Source of the DNA: Pascua guehoae
Lineage: Eukaryota > Basidiomycota > Tremellomycetes > Trichosporonales > Trichosporonaceae
NCBI GenBank assembly: GCA_001600415.1
Contig: BCJX01000002.1
Span: 2,825,553 to 2,889,552 of the forward strand
DNA: 64,000 nt
Reading direction: 5' to 3'
Part shown: piece after piece, positions 56,289 to 64,000 of the stretch
Position numbering within the stretch: position 1 is the stretch's first letter
Layout of the letters: each line of letters opens with the position of its first letter
Notes under the pieces: model-generated
What the model was told of the DNA's origin: nothing
What the model saw: only the letters and a program-made list of their open reading frames with translations
Database searches by the model: none
Translations under genes and position numbers: made by a program

Positions 56289-58646
56289 CTACAGTTCCCA
56301 CCCCTCGGCCAACTTGTCTGGGTTGGTTGTGTCGCCCCAGATGTCGGCGCGTACGAGGCGCGCGACGTGCTCGCCGGCAGCGAGGGAGCTTGTGAGTCCC
56401 GGGCTGGCAAAGCCGAGCATTTCGACAAAGCCGCGGCGCGCGGGTGAGTGGCGGATCATAAAGTCAAAGAAGCCGCCACCGGGCGGGCGAATGTTGGGGC
56501 GGAAGCCGGCATAGTCGGGCTCGAGGCGCGTGGGGTCAATGCCGGGGAGGTACGTCTGGGCGGCGCGTCCGATCGATTCCAGCTGGGTGGCCGATGGCGC
56601 GAGGTGCGCGTGCCAGTAGTCTGGGTTGGCGGCCGACGCTGCGTCGTCGCCAATGTGCTCGACGTCGGGCCCAAAGCGCACGTTGCCGTCGAGGTCGATG
56701 GTCTGCGCGTCAGTGTGCATCGCGAGAAGCATGTCGCAAGGGGAGCGTGTGTACGCACGAGGTGTGTGCCAAGCGAGTCGAGGTGCTGGCTCGGGCACGG
56801 GTAGATGAGGCGCGAGACGCTCGCGCCGGGGCCCTTGTACGACATGTAGTTGCCTTGGTGTGAGTGTGGGTTTGTACAGCCATGTCAACAACGCACCCTT
56901 TGAAATCCACATGCCCACACGCTCGTTCTCGGGCACGACCGAGTTTGTGATACTCGTTGCCGAGAGACCGGCAGCGTTGACCAGCACGTCGGCGTGCACA
57001 GCGTCAATGCCACCAGGCTCGCCGTCGGCACCGCCCGTCTCGAGCTGGACGACCCAGCCGCCCTTTTCGCCAGCGTCGACGCGCACCACGCGCGTCCCGC
57101 GCACAATAATGCCCTCGCCGCGGTCTGCAAGCCCCTTGCGCCGCTTGTCGGCAACACCGACACCGACACTGACCGCGCCGCTCGCCTCGAGGTAGTCTGC
57201 CTCTTCAATCTCGCGCGCGAGTGAATCGACCAGCCCTGCAGAGTCCACAATGCCCGTCTCAGTCACTAGCAGGGCGGCACACACGTCTGGAGATAGCTCG
57301 GGCTCCATGTCGCGCGCCTCGTTGCCCGAGAGAAAGTAGGCCGGGATGACAGAGTTGGTCTGCGTCGCAGAGGCGGGTTGGCCCGTGAGAAAGCTCTCGT
57401 GCTGTGTGTGCATCGAGAGATTGTCGAGATAGGGAATCTGCATCTTGTCTGTTGCGACAATGAGCTGTGGGTGAGCTTGGCTTTGGCGAGGACGGGGATT
57501 GTTGTTTCGAGACCGTGATCTAGTCGTCGACTCGGCGACCACATCAGAGGGATGGGCGGCGGACAGCGGACAGGCAGACAGGCAGGCAGGCAGACAGGCA
57601 GGCAGGCAGACAACATCACCAGCACAAACGCAACCGGCAGTCCAGTCGACCGTGACGACCTATCCATGCCGCCAGTCCAGCCGACCAGACGCACCTCAGC
57701 AGGCAAACCGCCAGTCTAGCCCAGCCGGGGCACTTGTACGAGCCGCTCGTTCTCCCCCTTGTTCTCCCTCTCCCCTTGTTCTCTCTCTCTCCCTTGTCCT
57801 CTCTCTCTCCCTTGTCCTCTCTCTCTCCCTTGTCCTCTCTCTCCCCCCATTGTTCTCTCACCCCCCTTGTTCTCTCTCCCCCCTCTTGTTCTCCACCCCT
57901 CCCCCACACACCCCAGTCAGGGCGCACAGGCAGCACAGAGCACCGACGACCGTACACCCTCCTCACCCTCTCCCCTCCTCACCTTGCGCACCCTCCTCTC
58001 CCCGAGTGGAAGCTCGACCCGACCCATGACGCACCTTTTCAGTCTTCTGGTGCCCGATCCCGAGCGCCCTGCAGCGCGCATACATCAGGTCGCGGCCGCG
58101 GATACACAGCGCCGACTTGAGGCTGCCCACGGGGTAGTAGATGCCTCGTGCCGTTAGTGTCCAGCGTCTCAGGCATGGGGGACTCACCGGAATGGATGAC
58201 TTCCGAGTTGCGTGCTCTGGCGTGTCAGCCCGTCCTCCTACATTGCCACCACCATCGTCTCTCCCCCTCTCCCCCCACTCCCNNNNNNNNNNNNNNNNNN
58301 NNNNNNNNNNNNNNNNNNNNNNNNNNNNNNNNNNNNNNNNNNNNNNNNNNNNNNNNNNNNNNNNNNNNNNNNNNNNNNNNNNCCCCCCCCCACCTGTCCC
58401 CATGCCCGCTCACGTACGCACGTAGTCTCTTGCCCAAGCTACTGCGCATCAGCACCCCACCCAACGCAAGTAACGCACCAACCGCCCGCGCTCAACGACA
58501 AACGTCGTCCGCCCCGCGCCGGCCGTGTTGACGAGGCCCGCAGCGACCGAGAGCCCCACGACGCCGCCGCCAATGACGACGTGGTCGACCGACATGGACG
58601 CGGGGCGGAACGGGTACGCGGCGCGCAGGCGCGTGGCGTATGACAT
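56289..58646 (-). CDS. L-2-hydroxyglutarate dehydrogenase, FAD-dependent
   Basis: Exons 58646-58483, 58438-58422, 58214-58188, 58144-58035, 57464-56897, 56853-56759, 56702-56289; 464 residues, the usual length. The FAD-binding start is DHVVIGGGVVGLSVAAGL, preceded by a short Arg-containing N-terminus that may be a mitochondrial presequence. RNSEVIHSGIYYPVGSLKS is the family signature. Also present: LIVATDKMQIPYLDNLSMH, DVLVNAAGLSATSI, GNYMSYKGPGASVSRLIYP and the end PDYAGFRPNIRPPGGGFFDF. The enzyme oxidises L-2-hydroxyglutarate, a damaging side product, to 2-oxoglutarate. Exon 2 is 17 nt. Intron 2 contains a 100-N gap, and intron 4 is 570 nt with a long CT-repeat. Confidence 0.92.
57568..57611. 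repeat. CAGG/CAGA tetranucleotide repeat in intron 4
   Basis: About eleven units of AGGC/AGAC type within the dehydrogenase intron. Confidence 0.85.
57751..57893. repeat. CT-rich minisatellite in intron 4
   Basis: Repeats of a 16-18 bp unit, CTCTCTCTCCCTTGTC and variants, about eight copies in the 570-nt intron. Confidence 0.9.
58283..58382. other. assembly gap (100 N) in dehydrogenase intron 2
   Basis: Exactly 100 N, so possibly an arbitrary-length gap, bounded by C-rich sequence on both sides. It lies in the intron between the 17-nt exon 2 and exon 3; no coding sequence appears to be missing. Confidence 0.95.
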
Positions 58647-59178
58647 TGTACAACGAGAGGTGTCGGCGGGGCGTGGGGGTGGGGTCGTCTTTGTTAGGGG
58701 GGAGGTGGATGGGATCGGGACTCGGTGGCCGGTCGGGTCGTCGATAAGTGGTGAGGACGAGGACGTGGTGGATGAAAAACGCGGTACATGGTGGTGGCCG
58801 ATGCTGGGCCAGTGATCCAGTGAGGTCATTGGCGTTTCGAAGTTTGTTTCGGTCAGATCCAGGATGCCGATCGCCGACTTTGCTACATGCTTGATACTTT
58901 ACGGTCATCTGTTCTCGAACTGCAGGCTGCGCGTTGCATGTATAGCTTGTAGGAGATGTACAGTACGTCAGTCGAGAGCATTGGCACGCCCATCAAGACT
59001 GGCACGTGGTCCCATTCAGTCCTTACACCACCAAACAGCTTGTAGCTAGCAGAGGCCAACATGGCCTGGCACACGGCCAGCTGTGGGCTTTGTGAATCGT
59101 GTCGTGTCGTATTTCCTTCCTCTGATGCTGCTCGTATTCTCCCCCCGTATTCGTCCTCGCATGCATCGTACGCTGTGC
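58647..59178. other. intergenic, no gene seen
   Basis: Upstream of the dehydrogenase and downstream flank of the second tRNA-Ile. No supported feature. Confidence 0.45.
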
Positions 59179-59182
59179 AAAA
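59179..59182 (-). terminator. Pol III terminator of second tRNA-Ile
   Basis: Four T on the minus strand in the same TTCCTTTTGCA context as the first copy. Confidence 0.7.
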
Positions 59183-59186
59183 GGAA

Positions 59187-59279
59187 TGATCACTGACAGG
59201 ATCGAACTGCCGACCTTTGCATACACTAGTAGCGGTCTTGTTATTAGTACAATGCTCTAACCAGCTGAGCTAAGCGACC
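59187..59279 (-). tRNA. tRNA-Ile(AAU) with a 19-nt intron
   Basis: Mature sequence identical to the copy at 15060-15153. The intron (59223-59241) differs in its middle: ACAAGACCGCTACTAGTGT against ACAAGACGTGTTACTAGTGT. Both start and end of the intron are conserved. Confidence 0.93.
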
Positions 59280-59947
59280 ACGATGATGTTGGACCAGCAC
59301 GCCGCGTGCCGCCCGCGGGGGGGAGGCAGGCGTTGGTTGACACCTTTCTGCCGTCGAAGACGAGGAACAGCTCCAGAACTCCAGGCTCCAGATTGTGATG
59401 CTGATGCTGTGGGCAGTGTTGCGAGAATGGAAATCCTGGTGAACACCGAGGGTTACATTGTCGTGGATTGATGGTGTTTGCGAACCGTGTGTTTTCTTCT
59501 CCGAGTGCGGTTGTACAGTATTCCGGTGTGCACGCTCGACCCCTTTGCCCTGTCCCGTCTGCATCTGGGCCTCGCCATGTATCCAAGCAACCCCACAGGA
59601 GCGGTCCGTGCGCACATGCGCCCCCTTCATCAAATCTCACGTGTGGCACCGCCACTGCGTTCCACTCGCACTGCGTCCCACTACCTCGCACACCTCCCAG
59701 ATCGAGCACACTTGTCCCGACAAAGCAAGGGGATGTCGAGAACGCTCCAAACATGCAAGAGGGCTGTCCATGAACAGCTGCCACACCAGGGTGTCCTAGT
59801 TTTCCAAGGTGATCCATCATCACTGTATAGAAGGGAACCAATGCTATTGAGGGGGTGTTACACAAGGGTCGAAAGGTTTACACGAGTTGTTCTGCTCTGT
59901 TTCGTTCTACTGGGGTGCGCGCGCGAGGGGAAGCACGTCGTAGCCGT
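59280..59947. other. intergenic, no gene seen
   Basis: 5' flank of tRNA-Ile and 3' flank of the P5C dehydrogenase gene. A minus-strand open frame (59865-59257) lacks coding character and runs into the tRNA. Confidence 0.45.
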
Positions 59948-61853
59948 TTACACCAGGTTGGAGGGGTAGATAAACTCCTCCGGGTTGACAAAGTTCTCCT
60001 TGATGGAGCGCGCCGAGACAAAGCGGTAGAAAATGGAGATCGAGCCCGACTTGTCGTTCGTTCCCGAAGCACGAGCGCCTCCAAAGGGCTGCTGCCCAAC
60101 GACTGCTCCAGTGCATTTGTCGTTGATGTAGAAGTTGCCGGCGGCGTTGCGGAGACCAGCGGCGGCCTTGACGAGGGTCGCGCGGTCCGAGCCAAAGAGG
60201 GCACCGGTGAGGCCGTACTCGGTGGTGTCGTCAATAAGCTTGACCGTCTTGTCAAAGTCGGCGTCCTCGTAGACGTAGATGGTCATGACGGGGCCAAAGA
60301 TCTCCTGGGTCATGGTGACCGACTGGGGGTCCTTTGTGACAATGACAGTGGGCTGGATGAAGAAGCCCTTCGAGTCGTCCGACTTGCCACCGACAATGAC
60401 CTCGCCGCCGGCGTCCTTGGCCTTGGAAATGAGGCCGGTGATGCGGTCAAAGGCCGGGCGGCCAATGACGGGTCCGGTAAAGTGGGAGAAGTCGGTGCAG
60501 GGGCCAATGGTAATCTTGTTGCCCTGCTTGATCATCTCGTCGCGGAAGCCACCCTCCCAGAGCGAGCGGGGAACGTAGCAGCGGCCGAGGGCCGAGCACT
60601 TCTGGCCAGAGTACTCAAACGCGGCGCGGATGGCCTGGACGACACCCGACTTGATGTCGGCCGTGGGGTGGTAGAGGTGGAAGTTCTTGCCACCAGTCTC
60701 GCCGACAATGCGAGGGTAGCCGCGGTAAATGTCGAGGTTGCCCGCAATGTCCTTCCAGAGCTTGCGGAACACCTGGGTCGAACCCGTAAAGTGGAGACCG
60801 GCAAACTGCTTGTGGTCGATGCACTGCTTGACAATGTCGGGAGGCGAGCCGGGCACAAACTGGACGACACCAGCGGGCATGCCGGCCTCCTCAAAGATCT
60901 TGTAGGTCAGGTAGCTCGCGTACGTCGACGCCGGCGACGGCTTCCAGACCACAACGTTGCCGACAATGGCCGGGGCGCCGACTAGGTTGCCGCCAATAGC
61001 GGTAAAGTTGAACGGCGTCACGGCAAGCACAAAGCCCTCGAGCGGGCGGAACTCGGTGCGGTTCCACACACCGGGCGAGTTGCAAGCGGGCTGCTGCTTG
61101 TACAGCTCCTCGACAAACTTGACGGAAAAGCGCAAAAAGTCGGCGAGCTCGGCAGCAGCGTCAATCTCGGCCTGCCATGCGTTCTTGCCCTGGCCCAACA
61201 TGGTCGCCGCCATAATGTCAAAGCGGTACTTGCCCGCAACGAGGTCGGCAGCCTTGAGGAAGATGGCAGCCTTGTCCGCCCACGGCATGTCCTCCCACGA
61301 CTGCTTGGCAGCGAGGGCACCGTCAATCGCAGCAGTCACAGTCTCGGGCGTCGCGGCGTGGTAGACCGAGAGGTTCTTCTGGTGGTCGTGCGGCATGCAC
61401 TGGGGCTGCTTGTCGCCAGAGCGGATCTGCAGTGTGAGTGATGCGACGTCGGGATAGGCAGGACACAAGTGTCATGTGTGGGCACGTGGCTTGTAGAAGT
61501 GTGCGGTGCGTGTGTGTGTCCACATCGACAACGCAGCTGACGCTACCAGCCACCCAACACGAACACCCCAATCCAGTCAAGACTCACCTCCTTGCCGTTG
61601 ACAATGGCGGGGACGTCAAAGGGCGCCTGCGACGCCATCTTGGCGAGCGCCTCCTCAAGCTTGGAGCGGTCCTCCGAGCCCGGGCCGTAAGCCCTCTGTT
61701 ATCGTCAGCATGCGGTTCAGATGCTCGTCCCCAAAGGACAATCAAGCAAGTCGGTTGACGAGCACGGAAAGGGACCGTCCCCGCTACCACAGCGCTACTC
61801 ACCATGGGCTCGTTGTCAATGGTGGGGATCTTGAAGGTGGCGAGCTGAGCCAT
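59948..61853 (-). CDS. PUT2: delta-1-pyrroline-5-carboxylate dehydrogenase
   Basis: Exons 61853-61803, 61695-61588, 61426-59948; 545 residues. Clear aldehyde dehydrogenase 4 family: LEGFVLAVTPFNFTAIGGNL, GNVVVWKPSPASTYAS, FTGSTQVFRKLWKDIAGNLD, the general-base region RIVGETGGKN and the catalytic Cys in EYSGQKCSALGR. QEIFGPVMTIYVYED and QQPFGGARASGTNDKSGS are also intact. It oxidises P5C (glutamate semialdehyde) to glutamate with NAD+ in the mitochondrial matrix, the second step of proline use. The N-terminus, MAQLATFKIPTIDNEPM, is not a typical strong presequence. Introns are 107 and 161 nt. The model is firm. Confidence 0.96.
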
Positions 61854-62439
61854 GGTGATAAGAGGGTAGAGTGGGGGGTGTGGGTGGTGGAAGAGGAGTA
61901 GAGTAGGATGCGAGGAGGAGCTACGAGCTGGACGAGAGGGGGTTTTAGAGGCTTTGAGAAAGAAGAGTATGGGAGAAAGAGTGGAGCCAAGAGAATGAGA
62001 CGTTGCTACCTCTTGTACCCGCCGCGTCAGACACACCCAGACCCAGACCATGGCTCAATGGTTGCTCGCTGCACTGCTCGCACAAGGGCTGCTAGCCGCC
62101 CGGCGCTTAGCGCTGTGGCGCGCGTCGCCGCGTGCAGGTCTGTCCTTGCCCCCAACGACAACGTGGGTGCAAACCTGTCTAGAAGTGCCGGCGTTTTCCG
62201 CGATTCAGCGAGTCGATAATCCCACGGTGTGCATAAGTCTAGACTCTGGTCTATCCCCGACGACCATCAAACATGACCTCAATACCATCAAGTTCAAACG
62301 TAGAACAAGGACGGCAATTGTTTGCTGGGTGTTTGTGTGCTTGATCGCCGACCCTGTTGTCCGCCGCCTGCAAAGGCCGCCCCTGTTTTTTCATCAGGTT
62401 TGGCCACCCCAACTCGCGTTTTCTCGTGGACGTCATTCT
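61854..62439. other. upstream region of the P5C dehydrogenase gene
   Basis: The first 130 bp are purine-rich on the + strand (pyrimidine-rich on the transcribed side), typical of a leader. No gene seen. Confidence 0.5.
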
Positions 62440-62510
62440 ATAGGGGGGTTAGGGAGGTTAGGGGGTTACTGTAGGTGTTTAGGCGATTAGGGGGTTGGGC
62501 GGGATATTAG
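62440..62510. repeat. interstitial telomere-like repeat cluster
   Basis: Within 70 bp there are four TTAGG-type units: GGGTTAGGGAGG, TTAGGGGGTTAC, TTTAGGCG and ATTAGGGGGTTGGG. Tremellomycete telomeres are TTAGGG to TTAGGGGG. The G-runs could also form a quadruplex. Confidence 0.6.
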
Positions 62511-62670
62511 ACCTCCAATTAATATGGCATTAGAAAATGTGAGAAAGAACAGGTGGCGTCTGCAGGCGGACCAGTTGTCACCCTGCACCCTGACGCCTGG
62601 CCTGGAGCGCTGGAGCTCACCTGACATGACAGGCCGTGTGTGACGCATACTGACTCCCCTTGGCCCGCGC

Positions 62671-62701
62671 CCAGCAGGCCAGCAGGCCAGCAGGCCAGCA
62701 G
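62671..62701. repeat. CCAGCAGG tandem repeat
   Basis: Four direct 8-bp copies in non-coding sequence. Confidence 0.8.
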
Positions 62702-63153
62702 ACGACCACACGCATGCATTTCCAGCCAGGTTTCAACCATGCACGGGGGTCCAGCCCCCGTCGCCCAGACTTTTTGCACGGCCAGTTAGATCACATGACC
62801 TCGACTGTCTCAGATACGTAACATATTATTTCGCACATGGCCGAGTGGGCCCCCAATGGCGCGTGTTCAGGCGTGACCATGATCCGTCGCCTTTGCCACC
62901 TGCTAAGCGCGCTAGCCGCCCAAACCCCCGCTCTGGGGCTGATAACGGCTGCCTGCCGCTCGCAGTCTCGGTTCGGCCCTCGGCGGCAGCGGCCAGGCTC
63001 GCTTTCACCGGCCGACCGAGTGCGACACGAGTGACGGCCAGTGCTACGGACAAATAAAGAGGCTAAAGAAAGGCCCACGGAATAGCCTACCCAAAAAGTT
63101 GAGGCGATCTAGCGACGACCTCGAATGTGACCGTATCGGCCACCTCCACCACC
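62702..63153. other. intergenic, no gene seen
   Basis: 3' flank of the calpain-like gene. No other feature. Confidence 0.45.
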
Positions 63154-64000
63154 TCACCGCCCGACGAGCTGTGCGCTGAACGCCGCATCGGCCCAGACGT
63201 CCACCACCCAATCTGCCTGCACGCCCGTGTCGTACGTCGACGGCACAAACGTATACACCCCTGCAGCCACCTTGGTGCGCGTAATGGCCACGCCCGACGT
63301 GCGCTCGACGTACGGACCAGAGGTCGTCACCTGCTCACCGAGGGTGTCACCAGCTCCGCGGCGGAAGACTGTGAGATTGGTGGGAACTGGCACTGGCGTT
63401 GGGAGTGTGAGTCGGCCCATGATGGTCGCAGGCTTGGAGAGCACGACATCAATGTGCGGATTGCGCCCATACTGCTGACCGCTCGGACGTCCACCCGCGG
63501 TTCGCTCGTCCCTATCGCGTTAGCTCGATAGCACGATAAGAGATGGTGCAACTGATAAGCCGCAAGCCCGTTGTCCCTAACGACTCACCACTTGCCGGCC
63601 ACCGTACGGTTGAACATGCCCGCACCCTCTTGCGGGATTGACGTGATGGTGACGGGCGTCGACGACTCGACACCGAGCGAGAATGAGCCCAGTTGGTCAC
63701 GCTCGTACGCGGACACCAACACCGTGTAGGCGCCGGCTGGATGGGTGGATCAGTGCGGTACGATGGGCACTCGGATATCTGCGACTTACGCTCCACATCG
63801 TCGATCTCACAGTACGCCATGCCATACGAGTATGGCCCAGACGAGACGATAACGCTCTCCGAGGTGAGACTGTCCAGGTCAGCGCTGAACTCGCACCACG
63901 CACGTACTCAAACACGCGAGCGCCCTGGCCCCAGAGGAGCTTGACATTCCAGGCGAGGTCCTTTGCGCCTTGCAGCGCAAACCGCAGCGTCGACTTCTTG
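63154..64000 (-). CDS. calpain-like protease Rim13/PalB, C-terminal part
   Basis: Partial: the 5' part lies beyond the window. Exons seen: 64000-63908 (partial), 63869-63790, 63736-63589, 63511-63154. They encode beta-rich calpain domain III-type repeats: KDLAWNVKLLWGQGARVFE, SGPYSYGMAYCEIDDVEPGA, YTVLVSAYERDQLGSFSLGV, and GVYTFVPSTYDTGVQADW near the end. This pattern is typical of PalB/Rim13, which acts at endosomal ESCRT complexes to cleave the Rim101/PacC pH-response factor. The protease domain cannot be checked here, so the family call rests on the C-terminal repeats. Introns are 38, 53 and 77 nt. Confidence 0.75.

Noticed and set aside
59287..59292. TGTTGG 8 bp upstream of the second tRNA-Ile as another LTR start
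   Set aside because: No matching CCAACA end and no similarity to the 15170-15358 unit beyond six bases.
59257..59865. 202-codon minus-strand ORF
   Set aside because: It runs into the tRNA-Ile gene and shows no coding character.
1..64000. CRISPR arrays, bacterial operons, riboswitches or rRNA genes
   Set aside because: None seen; the repeats present are short tandem repeats or inverted repeats, and all genes are eukaryotic with spliceosomal introns.

Overview
The window looks like nuclear DNA of a GC-rich basidiomycete yeast, most likely a tremellomycete (Tremellales or Trichosporonales). I base this on dense splicing with mostly 32-70 nt GT-AG introns and CTAAC/CTGAC-like branch sites, an intron-bearing tRNA-Ile(AAU), and a double hybrid histidine kinase of the Cryptococcus Tco2 type. 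There are no operons, CRISPR arrays or bacterial features. Exon joins were rebuilt by hand from frame, phase, splice signals and expected family motifs; I had no transcript data or database search.

Region by region. 1-15 kb: a BTB/POZ protein (+), the GET4 tail-anchored-protein factor (-), an IRC3-like mitochondrial helicase (-) sharing a 198-bp divergent promoter with the ribosome-biogenesis factor BUD22 (+), and a nitronate monooxygenase (-). 15-17.5 kb: a retroelement/tRNA patch with an intron-containing tRNA-Ile, a candidate solo LTR 16 bp from it, a 212-bp foldback element, a secreted GPI-type protein gene and a tRNA-Ser(CGA). 18-30 kb: a 12-exon amino-acid permease (-), a Tgl2-like lipase (+), and a 1,356-residue AlkB-type dioxygenase fused to Cys-rich clusters (+). 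32-42 kb: a candidate Whi5/Nrm1-like G1/S repressor (+), an MFS sugar transporter with one in-frame TAG (+), and a YFH7-like P-loop kinase (-). 43-56 kb: the double histidine kinase (+), an M50B-like membrane metalloprotease (+), and two small genes (-). 56-64 kb: L-2-hydroxyglutarate dehydrogenase (-), a second tRNA-Ile, delta-1-pyrroline-5-carboxylate dehydrogenase (-), and the 3' end of a calpain-like Rim13/PalB protease (-).

The genes are a normal chromosomal mix (nitrogen/amino-acid metabolism, membrane-protein handling, stress and pH sensing, ribosome and mitochondrial maintenance), not an obvious pathway cluster. The most unusual signals are structural: an intron that appears to end in TG instead of AG in the helicase gene, several 13-23 nt micro-exons, a single in-frame TAG in an otherwise intact transporter, a long inverted-repeat element, a possible tRNA-targeted LTR, and telomere-like TTAGGG repeats inside the window. 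Three assembly gaps (N runs) all lie inside introns next to C-rich tracts.
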